Shown piece after piece: positions 1 to 5,840 of a DNA stretch of 5,928 nucleotides. This DNA comes from an uncultured Roseiflexaceae bacterium (GTDB lineage: Bacteria > Chloroflexota > Chloroflexia > Chloroflexales > Roseiflexaceae), in assembly GCA_903868295.1 (NCBI GenBank), contig CAIPUQ010000414.1, positions 1 to 5,928 of the forward strand, written 5' to 3'. A model generated the notes under the pieces. The model ran no database searches. It was not told the origin of the DNA and saw only the letters and a program-made list of their open reading frames with translations. The position numbers and the translations under genes were made by a program. Within the stretch, counting starts at the first letter, position 1, and each line of letters starts with the position of its first letter.

Positions 1-11
1 CAGCCTAGAAA

Positions 12-18
12 AGGGGAG
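12..18 (+). promoter_or_regulatory. Ribosome binding site of bchX
   Basis: An AGGGGAG purine run lies 4 nt before the ATG at 23 and supports that start over the in-frame ATG at 35 (Met5). The block GGAGCACCA (15-23) recurs at 1993-2001 before the small membrane-peptide gene. Only 22 nt precede bchX, so no promoter can be judged here. Confidence 0.7.
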
Positions 19-22
19 CACC

Positions 23-1207
23 ATGGCTCCACGCATGTTAGCAATTTATGGGAAAGGCGGGATGGGGAAGAGTTTCTTCACCTCCAACCTGACGTCGCGA
101 CTTACATTCGACGGTTTCCGTGTGTTGCAGCTGGGCTGTGACCCCAAACACGACTCGTGTAACACCGTATTTGGTGGGCATTCATTGCCGACACTCGGTG
201 AACAGTGGCGTATCTTCAAGGAACAAGGGCGCGAAGACGAATTGAGCGTCGGCGATGTTATCTTCCGCAGTCAGTTGCGCGACGATGCAGTATTGTACGG
301 ATGCGAACTGGGCGGACCAGAAGTCGGGCGTGGTTGTGGTGGCCAAGGCATTTCGTCGGGATTCAAAACCCTCGAAGGACTGGGCTTGAGCAAGTGGAAC
401 CTTGACTATGTGGTGATGGACTTCCTCGGCGACGTCGTCTGTGGCGGCTTCGCCACCCCACTTGCACGGTCATTGGCGGAGCAAGTCATCATCGTGGTCG
501 GCCACGATCGCCAATCACTGTATGCGGCCAACAACATTGCCAAGGCAGCTGCGTACTTCCGGAGCATGGGTGGCACGACGTCGGTCCTGGGGTTGATTGT
601 CAATCGTGACGACGGCAGTGACACTGCGGACATCTACGCCAAAGCAGTCGGCTTACCGATTCTGGCACGCATCCCGTTGAGCCGCAAAGTGCGTGAATTG
701 GCAGATGCCTGTCGATTGGCACTCGAGGACGAGCAGTTCAATACGATCTTCGGTGAGCTTGCGAGCAAAATTGCAAAGAACGAAATCCCGCCGTGCGATG
801 ATTACACCGCACTCGAATATCATGACTTTTTGCGCGTCTTTGGTGCCGAAGAGCCGGAAGGCCGGCCGGACTCGGCATCGGCAGACGAACTTTTTGCGGG
901 CACAACCGCCAACAAAAAAGCCATCCCAATGTTGTCGCTGAGCCCATCGGTGATCCCCCAGGTCCAGACGGACGACCCGGTCCAGCTCAAAGTCAAGCAG
1001 GTCATGGAAGCAATCGGCTTGTATGTCACTGACTTGAGCAGGAACGACCGCGACGGTGTCACAGTGACATCGGGCGCTGTCGAAATCCGGATAGGGACGA
1101 TCGACGAACTCGACAACAAAGCGGCCTTTCTGTCTGCGTTGCGTCGCTCGGGCCAAGAATTTAGTTATGTCGATTTGCGCGAGATGGACGCACCGTCGTA
1201 TCGCTGA
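23..1207 (+). CDS. bchX: Chlorophyllide a reductase iron protein BchX, with C-terminal extension
   Basis: BchX is the NifH-like, ATP-dependent reductase component of chlorophyllide a oxidoreductase. A homodimer bridged by one [4Fe-4S] cluster delivers electrons to BchYZ, which reduces the C7=C8 bond of ring B in the cytoplasm. Visible motifs are the P-loop GKGGMGKS (residues 10-17), switch I GCDPKHDS (38-45), the cluster cysteine C105 in GGPEVGRGCGG, and C140 in DFLGDVVCGG (switch II). The 35-residue spacing between these cysteines equals that of NifH C97/C132. The ELGGPEVGRGCGG and DFLGDVVCGGFA signatures favour BchX over BchL. At 394 residues it is about 60-120 longer than I expect for the family. 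The NifH-like core ends near residue 273; a linker and an FtsQ-like segment follow. DUF169 starts 9 nt downstream, so the two genes are probably translationally coupled. Identity is very likely; the role of the tail is unknown. Confidence 0.96.
   Translation: MAPRMLAIYGKGGMGKSFFTSNLTSRLTFDGFRVLQLGCDPKHDSCNTVFGGHSLPTLGEQWRIFKEQGREDELSVGDVIFRSQLRDDAVLYGCELGGPEVGRGCGGQGISSGFKTLEGLGLSKWNLDYVVMDFLGDVVCGGFATPLARSLAEQVIIVVGHDRQSLYAANNIAKAAAYFRSMGGTTSVLGLIVNRDDGSDTADIYAKAVGLPILARIPLSRKVRELADACRLALEDEQFNTIFGELASKIAKNEIPPCDDYTALEYHDFLRVFGAEEPEGRPDSASADELFAGTTANKKAIPMLSLSPSVIPQVQTDDPVQLKVKQVMEAIGLYVTDLSRNDRDGVTVTSGAVEIRIGTIDELDNKAAFLSALRRSGQEFSYVDLREMDAPSYR
983..1204 (+). other. FtsQ/DivIB-like C-terminal segment of BchX
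   Basis: Residues ~321-394 of BchX lie beyond the NifH fold, after a linker (~274-320) rich in A, S, P and T. The segment reads as amphipathic helix, two beta strands, helix, strand. Its key positions are G351-VEIRIG-358, the helix DELDNKAAFLSALRR (361-375), then YVDLRE (382-387) and a terminal PSYR. This follows the end of the FtsQ/DivIB beta domain as I know it: a strand ending in LG, a helix with L..K...L..L, then (Y)(I/V)DLR and a final P..R. No membrane segment is present, so here it would be cytoplasmic. The resemblance is by eye and not tested by profile search. Confidence 0.5.
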
Positions 1208-1216
1208 GGAACTGCC

Positions 1217-1945
1217 ATGACACCAGTCGATCCACAAGAACTCTACCGGGTATTGGTAGAAGTGCTCAAAGTCAAACGCACACCGGTCGCGATTACGTAC
1301 TGTCGTGATGCAGCGCCTGCAGGGTACGAACCCGCACAGGTCGTTGCCTGCGGTATCGTCCGCGAGGCTGAGAGTGGCAAGCGGATCTATGTCGATGCAA
1401 AGCATCATGACTGCTATGTCGGCTTGTGGCATCTGGGGTTGTTGCCCAAAGCGGCACCCCTCATCACCGAAGGTGAATATCTGACCATGGCACAGGGATT
1501 TTTTACCCCTGAGGCCGCCAAACGCAACAAAGCACAGAGTGAGCGCCTGCCAGACGGGAGCATTGTGGCATTGGCTGCTGCGCCCCTCAACGATGTGCCG
1601 GCAGGCGTCCATATCGATACGGTCATTTGCGTTACCGATGCGTTGCATGCGATGCAAATCGCCGGTGCGGCTTCGGTGCGGGAAGGGACGTTCCCGATTG
1701 GCGAAGTCGGTCCATCGGCGTGCGCGTCGATTTTCGCAACGCCTATCAATAAGCAAAACAGTGTGTTTGCGACCGGGGATGGCGGCGGCCGGATGCACAA
1801 CAAACTGTTGCCGGGCGAGTTGTTCGTAACCATTCCCGCGCATCACTTTCAACATGTGTTGGATTTGGTGGCGAACTTTCGCTTTGATCCTGCCAAGATG
1901 CGCGAGTTGATTATGCCGTCACACGCACCGCAGCAGGCAGAGTAG
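1217..1945 (+). CDS. DUF169 family protein
   Basis: This 242-residue protein resembles the DUF169 family (COG2043), whose biochemical role is not established to my knowledge. Supporting features are the N-terminal LKVKRTPVAITY stretch (17-28), ACG at C45, the HHDCYVGLWHLGL block (63-75, C66), the GPSACASIFATP block (C169) and the C-terminal GDGGGRMHNKLLPGELFVTIPA block (187-208). Three cysteines (45, 66, 169) and the H63/H64 pair are candidate metal or cluster ligands; this is inference. No signal peptide or membrane segment is seen, so it is probably cytoplasmic. GAGGA overlapping the bchX stop (1206-1210), 6 nt before ATG 1217, suggests coupling to bchX. Its place inside a bchXYZ operon points to a role in bacteriochlorophyll synthesis or COR maturation. 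The family call is fairly sure; the function is not known. Confidence 0.8.
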   Translation: MTPVDPQELYRVLVEVLKVKRTPVAITYCRDAAPAGYEPAQVVACGIVREAESGKRIYVDAKHHDCYVGLWHLGLLPKAAPLITEGEYLTMAQGFFTPEAAKRNKAQSERLPDGSIVALAAAPLNDVPAGVHIDTVICVTDALHAMQIAGAASVREGTFPIGEVGPSACASIFATPINKQNSVFATGDGGGRMHNKLLPGELFVTIPAHHFQHVLDLVANFRFDPAKMRELIMPSHAPQQAE

Positions 1946-1959
1946 TTTTTTGGGGCTTT

Positions 1960-1975
1960 CAAGTGGCGACACTTG
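1960..1975 (+). other. Hairpin with GNRA tetraloop between DUF169 gene and small ORF
   Basis: CAAGTG and CACTTG form a perfect 6-bp stem around the loop GCGA, which fits the stable GNRA tetraloop class in RNA. The T-run (1946-1951) lies upstream of the stem and not after it, so this is not an intrinsic terminator on the + strand. It ends 15 nt before the ribosome binding site of the small ORF. An mRNA stability or processing role is possible; chance cannot be excluded. Confidence 0.45.
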
Positions 1976-2003
1976 TGGCGATAGATGTGAGAGGAGCACC
2001 AGT

Positions 2004-2150
2004 ATGGGTATATCAACGTCCGGATTGGTCATGTGTTTCATTCCATTGGGGTTGGTCATCATTGGGTTTATTGTTGCTGCGTACTTCACCAACAAGCAAG
2101 CAACGGGCGCATATTTGCGCATTGACCCCGCATCGGTAAAAGACGAATAA
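2004..2150 (+). CDS. 48-residue single-pass membrane peptide
   Basis: I do not recognise this gene. The peptide begins MGISTSG, has one hydrophobic helix at about residues 7-28 (including C11, P14 and several glycines), and ends with a ~20-residue polar tail containing K31, R39, K46 and acidic D41, D47 and E48. The uncharged N-terminus and basic residues just after the helix suggest, by the positive-inside rule, that the tail is cytoplasmic. The start is chosen because GAGGAG (1991-1996) lies 7 nt before ATG 2004. An in-frame TTG at 1950 would add 18 polar residues but has no comparable site and would run through the hairpin. It is flanked by bchX/DUF169 and bchY on the same strand. It could anchor COR to the membrane or be a small subunit of a photosynthetic complex; both are inference. 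Confidence 0.75.
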   Translation: MGISTSGLVMCFIPLGLVIIGFIVAAYFTNKQATGAYLRIDPASVKDE

Positions 2151-2162
2151 CCTCGCACCGGC

Positions 2163-2186
2163 AATAAGAGGCATGAGCCTCTTATT
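2163..2186 (+). terminator. Hairpin, possible attenuator or processing site upstream of bchY
   Basis: AATAAGAGGC and GCCTCTTATT form a perfect 10-bp stem around the loop ATGA, starting 12 nt after the small-ORF stop. The GC-rich pairs sit at the loop end and the 3' arm finishes in TTATTT. This resembles a weak intrinsic terminator but lacks a proper U-tract after the stem. It could reduce read-through into bchY/bchZ or protect the 3' end of a processed upstream transcript. Full termination would leave bchYZ needing an internal promoter, and I see no convincing one. Confidence 0.5.
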
Positions 2187-2200
2187 TGCAGCATATGTAG

Positions 2201-2218
2201 TGTAGTCTCTGCAGTACA
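2201..2218 (+). promoter_or_regulatory. TGT-N12-ACA dyad upstream of bchY
   Basis: TGTA (2201-2204) and TACA (2215-2218) form a dyad with the TGT-N12-ACA spacing of the CrtJ/PpsR operator of purple bacteria. It lies between the hairpin and the bchY ribosome binding site. The core match is only six bases and could be chance, and I do not know of a PpsR homologue in Chloroflexota. Confidence 0.2.
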
Positions 2219-2220
2219 AA

Positions 2221-2229
2221 AAAGGAGGG
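2221..2229 (+). promoter_or_regulatory. Strong ribosome binding site of bchY, with GTG start
   Basis: AAAGGAGGG, inside a longer A-run, ends 4 nt before the GTG at 2234. It is the closest match in the window to the anti-Shine-Dalgarno sequence. It decides the non-ATG start of bchY and may compensate for the GTG. Confidence 0.75.
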
Positions 2230-2233
2230 CATT

Positions 2234-3502
2234 GTGGCTGAAATAATTGAACTGAATCAGAGTGGCGCGACCAAATCACCGTGCAAACTCCACCCGCAAT
2301 CCATGTGCCCAGCGTTCGGGTCATTGCGCATATTGACACGCCTCGAAGGTTCACACCCGGTGATGGCGACCGACACGGGTTGTCTGTATGGGCTGACGTT
2401 TGTGACGCACTTTTATGGGGCAAGTAAATCGATATTGGCACCACAATTGGGTACGGCCGAACTGATGAGTGGGCAAGTGGTCGAAGGGACCCGTGCCGCC
2501 ATTGAAGTAGCTGCCAAAGAACCTGGGGTCAAGTTGATCCCCGTGGTGTCGTTGTGTGTGGCCGAGACAGCTGGTATGCCCGAAGAACTGCTCCCCAAAA
2601 AGTGTGGCGATGCCGATGTCGTGCTGGTACGGGTACCGGCATATGCCATCCATTCGCACCCCGAAGCCAAAGATATCGCCGTCGCTGCATTGTTGAACCG
2701 ACTCGCCGAACGCGAAGGCCCGGTGGTCGACAAGAGTGTCGTGCTGCTGGGAGAAGTGTTCCCCGCGGATCCGTTGTTGATCGACGCGCTGCTGCGGCGG
2801 ATGGGCGTCAGCGAGACGATCTTCTTGCCGGGACGCTCGATCGAAGACTTCCGGCGGGCAGGTCGAGCGGCTGCGATGGCACCGCTACATCCGTTTTATA
2901 AAGAATCGATGAATGTCGCGCGCTCCATTGGCATGTCGATAGCCGGCGGAGCTCCGGTGGGCATCAGTGGGACGTATGCCTGGATCAAATCCATCGGCAG
3001 CATCCTCGGCCTCGATGAAGCACTGGTGCAGCAGGTTGCCGACGAAGAGCGCGCCAAGGCTACTGCCATCGTGGAAGCCCAGCCGCTCAGCGGAACCGTT
3101 ATGGTGACGGGATACGAAGGCACTGAGTTGGCCTATGCCCGGATGTTGGTCGAGGCAGGGGCGCATGTGCCGTATGTATCGACCAGCATTGGTCAAGATC
3201 CATTGGTCTTGCCCGATGAAATGTGGTTGAAGGCACACGGCACCAAGGAAGTCATCTACCGCAAGGCACTCGAAGAAGATGTTGCGGCGATTGATCGCTA
3301 CACACCGGACCTGGTATTTGGCACGACGCCGTTGGCCAGTGTTGCCAAAGAGCGTGGCATCCCGGCAATGTACTTCACCAATCAATTGGCCTCACGACCG
3401 TTCTTTTTGAGCAGCGGCATGGCAGCGACGATTGAGTTTGTGGCTGAGGTATTGACCAAGGGCGACCGCTACCGATTCATGCAGGAATTTTTCGCCGACT
3501 AA
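2234..3502 (+). CDS. bchY: Chlorophyllide a reductase subunit BchY
   Basis: BchY is the NifD/BchN-like subunit of the catalytic BchY2Z2 tetramer of chlorophyllide a oxidoreductase, acting in the cytoplasm on chlorophyllide a. Cysteines at C25 (MCPAFGSLR), C50 (DTGCLYGL) and C108 (VVSLCVAET) have spacings of 25 and 58. As I recall, these are the spacings of the three [4Fe-4S] ligands of Rhodobacter BchY (C62, C87, C145). The C-terminal Rossmann-like half has GTVMVTGYEGTELAYARML (~284-302), PDLVFGTTPLA and the end motif FTNQLASRPFFLSSGM. At 422 residues it is shorter than the proteobacterial form, ~37 residues of this at the N-terminus. The GTG start is fixed by the strong upstream site. bchZ follows 26 nt after the stop, so the two partners are co-transcribed. 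No truncation or missing ligand is seen. Confidence 0.96.
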   Translation: MAEIIELNQSGATKSPCKLHPQSMCPAFGSLRILTRLEGSHPVMATDTGCLYGLTFVTHFYGASKSILAPQLGTAELMSGQVVEGTRAAIEVAAKEPGVKLIPVVSLCVAETAGMPEELLPKKCGDADVVLVRVPAYAIHSHPEAKDIAVAALLNRLAEREGPVVDKSVVLLGEVFPADPLLIDALLRRMGVSETIFLPGRSIEDFRRAGRAAAMAPLHPFYKESMNVARSIGMSIAGGAPVGISGTYAWIKSIGSILGLDEALVQQVADEERAKATAIVEAQPLSGTVMVTGYEGTELAYARMLVEAGAHVPYVSTSIGQDPLVLPDEMWLKAHGTKEVIYRKALEEDVAAIDRYTPDLVFGTTPLASVAKERGIPAMYFTNQLASRPFFLSSGMAATIEFVAEVLTKGDRYRFMQEFFAD

Positions 3503-3528
3503 TCCGACAGCCGATGGAGAAACCAGCA

Positions 3529-5022
3529 ATGGCACCTACAGTACTTCGTGACCTCTCGGATACCAGTGGATACTGGGCAGCAATATGGACGATGTGCCCC
3601 ATGCCCGATGTGCATGTGATTTGTGATGCACCGGTGGGGTGTTTTAATCTGGTGGGCACCGCAGTACCCGACTATACCGATGCGGTCCCCCACATCGAGA
3701 ATTTGACCCCAGCGACGATGACCGAACAAGAGGTCGGCGGCAAAGGGACTGCAGACAAAGTCAAATGGACCTACGACAACCTGGCGTTGACGGGGGTGTT
3801 GGACAACAAACGGGTGATCGTCGTATCGACCGCCGAATCCGAAATGATTGGCTCTGACCATTCGTCGCTGGTGAAGCAGCTGGGCACCGGCACCAAGTTC
3901 TACTACAGCAACTCGCTCGCCGAAGACGAGTGGGCGGGCCGCGACCGGGTACTGGTGTGGCTGTGGGACGAGTATGGCGCGCAACAGACAGCGACCGTTA
4001 CCCCCAACCCGCGCGCCGTCAACATCATCGGGCCGACGTATGGCTGCTTTAATGCACCGTCAGAACTCGAAGAAATGCGGCGCATGATCGAAGGCGCGGG
4101 TGGCACCGTCAATATCGTGTTCCCGTATGCAACCACGTTGGCAGAGATGCATCGTTTGGCTGCAGGGGCTGTGACGGTGGTGCTGTACAAAGAGTTCGGC
4201 ATGGGACTGGCGGAGCGCCTCGAGAAACCCATCTTGACGGCACCATATGGGATGAAAGACAGCAACGCCTTTGTGCGGGCCCTGGGCGCACTGCTCGGCA
4301 CGAGCGAACAGGCCGAGGCCTTCATCGCCAACGAAAAGAAAACCACCTTGCAGGCGGTGTGGGATTTGTGGCGTGGACCACAGGGTGACTGGTTTAGCAC
4401 GCTGGATGTCGGCATCGTGGCTGGGCGTGGACTCGCAGATGGGCTGGAGCGCTTTTTGGGTGAGGAACTAGGGATGAAAATCGCTTTTTCGACCGCGCGA
4501 CCACGGCGACCGGGCGACTACGACAACGAAGCGACGCGCCAACACATCCACAAGAAAGCTCCGTCTTTTCTGTTTGGGTCGATGAACGAGCGTATCTACC
4601 TCCGTGAAGCAGGAGCACGCTTCACGAACTACATCCCTGCGTCGTTCCCCGGACCTGCAGTACGCCGAGCCGTCGGCACACCGTTCATCGGCTACCGCGG
4701 CTGTGTCATCTTGATGCAAGAAATCGTGAACCGGCTGTATGATGGGCTGCTCAACTTTTTGCCGGTCGATGGTGCCTACGCTGCAGCACGTGGTCAAGGC
4801 GGCGCACCTGCAGCCGCCCCGTCTGGCCAGAGCGGCAACTTGCGCTGGTCGAGTGATGCCCGGGATTTGTTGGATGCAGAACTGCAGAAATTGCCGTACT
4901 TGCCGCGTATCTCGGCATCGCGCCAGTTGCAGATGGTGATCGAGGGGATTGCACGGCAGCAGGGTGTAACAGAAGTAACCGTCGACGTGGTCAATGCGGG
5001 GTTGGCTGCCAATCGGAGCTGA
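3529..5022 (+). CDS. bchZ: Chlorophyllide a reductase subunit BchZ
   Basis: BchZ is the NifK/BchB-like subunit that pairs with BchY and completes the catalytic [4Fe-4S] cluster and substrate pocket of COR. The start at 3529 is preferred because GGAG (3516-3519) lies 9 nt upstream. The in-frame ATG at 3514 would add five residues but has no ribosome binding site. With this start the protein has 497 residues. The motif DAPVGCFNL places C38 where Rhodobacter BchZ has its single cluster ligand (C35 as I recall). Extra cysteines occur at C23 and C32. The signature AVPDYTDAVPHIENLTP follows. An Ala/Gly/Pro/Gln-rich linker (~416-437) joins the core to a C-terminal three-helix domain (~440-490) like the PCP_red domain of light-independent protochlorophyllide reductase. 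It ends the operon, 13 nt before a strong terminator. Confidence 0.95.
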   Translation: MAPTVLRDLSDTSGYWAAIWTMCPMPDVHVICDAPVGCFNLVGTAVPDYTDAVPHIENLTPATMTEQEVGGKGTADKVKWTYDNLALTGVLDNKRVIVVSTAESEMIGSDHSSLVKQLGTGTKFYYSNSLAEDEWAGRDRVLVWLWDEYGAQQTATVTPNPRAVNIIGPTYGCFNAPSELEEMRRMIEGAGGTVNIVFPYATTLAEMHRLAAGAVTVVLYKEFGMGLAERLEKPILTAPYGMKDSNAFVRALGALLGTSEQAEAFIANEKKTTLQAVWDLWRGPQGDWFSTLDVGIVAGRGLADGLERFLGEELGMKIAFSTARPRRPGDYDNEATRQHIHKKAPSFLFGSMNERIYLREAGARFTNYIPASFPGPAVRRAVGTPFIGYRGCVILMQEIVNRLYDGLLNFLPVDGAYAAARGQGGAPAAAPSGQSGNLRWSSDARDLLDAELQKLPYLPRISASRQLQMVIEGIARQQGVTEVTVDVVNAGLAANRS

Positions 5023-5035
5023 CGTATGCGCGACC

Positions 5036-5072
5036 CCGGTACCACGGGCGGGGCCCGTGGTACCGGTTTTTT
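5036..5072 (+). terminator. Strong intrinsic terminator of the bch operon
   Basis: CCGGTACCACGGGC (5036-5049) and its exact reverse complement (5053-5066) form a 14-bp perfect stem with a GGG loop, followed directly by six T (5067-5072). This is a textbook Rho-independent terminator, 13 nt after the bchZ stop, and marks the end of the operon. Confidence 0.93.
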
Positions 5073-5077
5073 GTGCA

Positions 5078-5086
5078 TGGTACAAT
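5078..5086 (+). promoter_or_regulatory. Extended -10 promoter of yggS
   Basis: TGGTACAAT combines the TGN extended -10 element with TACAAT, a 5/6 match to TATAAT. Transcription would begin near 5093, leaving a leader of about 20 nt before ATG 5112. The -35 position falls in the right arm of the terminator (around 5058-5063) and shows no good TTGACA match, as is common for extended -10 promoters. Confidence 0.6.
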
Positions 5087-5111
5087 CCCCCCACAGACGA
5101 TAGAGGATGCC

Positions 5112-5840
5112 ATGAAACAGGCGATTACACGGATTGAACAACGCATACAGCAGGCGACGCAGGCAGCGGGACGCCAGAGCAGTGACGTCACCCTTGTGGG
5201 CGTGAGCAAAACACACCCCGCAGAACTGGTGCATGCCGCCTATGCTGCAGGCGTGCGGATTTTTGGTGAAAATCGGGTCCAAGAGGCTGAGGACAAAATC
5301 CCACGCTGTGCCGAACTGGCAGGGATTGAGTGGCATCTGATTGGCCATTTGCAGCGCAACAAAGCAAAAAAAGCGGTGATGCTGTTTGACGTCATCCAAT
5401 CGGTGGATAGCCTGGCACTTGCGCAGGCACTGGGCAGACATGCCATCGAACTCGGTCGCGCACCAGTGCGGATATTGTTGCAGTGCAATGTATCGGGCGA
5501 AGATACCAAAGAAGGTATCGCTGCACACGGGTGGGAAACCGATCCCCAGGTGCGTGCCGACGTGGTTGCCGTGGTGCGTGCTATTGGCCACGTCGCGGGT
5601 GTGCGCATCGAAGGGCTGATGACGGTTGCGCCGTATAGTGACGAGCCCGAGTCAGTGCGTGGGGTGTTCCACTCGTTGCGCCTGTTGCGTGATGCGCTCC
5701 AGCCGGTGTTGCCCGACCACCAGCTCGCGACATTGTCGATGGGGATGAGCGGCGACATCGATGTGGCTATCGGCGAAGGGTCCACGATGGTGCGCGTCGG
5801 GCGGGCGATTTTTGGGGAGCGCCCTGTAGCGACGCCTTAG
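5112..5840 (+). CDS. yggS: YggS/PROSC family pyridoxal phosphate homeostasis protein
   Basis: This cytoplasmic PLP-binding protein belongs to the family (YggS, PLPBP, COG0325) that buffers pyridoxal 5'-phosphate and has an alanine-racemase-like TIM barrel without the racemase second domain. Family motifs run the full length: LVGVSKTHP with the PLP lysine at K33, FGENRVQEA (51-59), WHLIGHLQRNK (74-84), NVSGEDTKEG (126-135), GLMTVAPY (168-175), LSMGMSGDIDVAI (208-220) and STMVRVGRAIFG (224-235). The length of 242 residues is close to the usual ~230. ATG 5112 is chosen because AGAGGA (5102-5107) precedes it and the protein then starts just before the first helix. An in-frame GTG at 5073 lies before the predicted transcription start. 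It has its own promoter behind the bch terminator, so it is probably regulated apart from pigment genes. Confidence 0.95.
   Translation: MKQAITRIEQRIQQATQAAGRQSSDVTLVGVSKTHPAELVHAAYAAGVRIFGENRVQEAEDKIPRCAELAGIEWHLIGHLQRNKAKKAVMLFDVIQSVDSLALAQALGRHAIELGRAPVRILLQCNVSGEDTKEGIAAHGWETDPQVRADVVAVVRAIGHVAGVRIEGLMTVAPYSDEPESVRGVFHSLRLLRDALQPVLPDHQLATLSMGMSGDIDVAIGEGSTMVRVGRAIFGERPVATP

Noticed and set aside
23..1207. NifH or BchL as the identity of the first gene
   Set aside because: The neighbours are bchY and bchZ rather than nifDK or bchNB, and the GGPEVGRGCGG and DFLGDVVCGG signatures are of BchX type.
653..1855. 400-residue open frame on the minus strand opposite bchX and the DUF169 gene
   Set aside because: It spans the end of one real gene and most of the next, its product is rich in Cys, Arg and His with no recognisable motif, and the + strand frames hold clear family signatures. 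It is a codon-bias shadow.
1950..2150. Longer 66-residue version of the membrane peptide from TTG 1950
   Set aside because: TTG 1950 has no ribosome binding site, the extension would translate through the hairpin, and ATG 2004 has a well-spaced GAGGAG.
2186..2220. Possible internal promoter before bchY (TTGCAG as -35, TACAAA as -10)
   Set aside because: The two hexamers are 23 nt apart and each match is poor, so I do not call a promoter.
3514..3528. Upstream ATG of bchZ at 3514
   Set aside because: No purine-rich site precedes it, and the GGAG that serves ATG 3529 overlaps the 3514 codon. It remains a possible alternative adding five residues.
5073..5111. GTG start of yggS at 5073
   Set aside because: It lies upstream of the predicted extended -10 element and would not be in the yggS transcript. 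ATG 5112 has AGAGGA and fits the family N-terminus.
5107..5115. Two-codon upstream reading frame (ATG CCA TGA) overlapping the yggS start
   Set aside because: Its ATG is directly against the purine run with no room for initiation. It is probably incidental.
4794..5591. 265-residue minus-strand frame across the bchZ end, terminator and yggS
   Set aside because: It crosses a strong terminator and promoter and two confidently identified genes, and the translation has no family motif.
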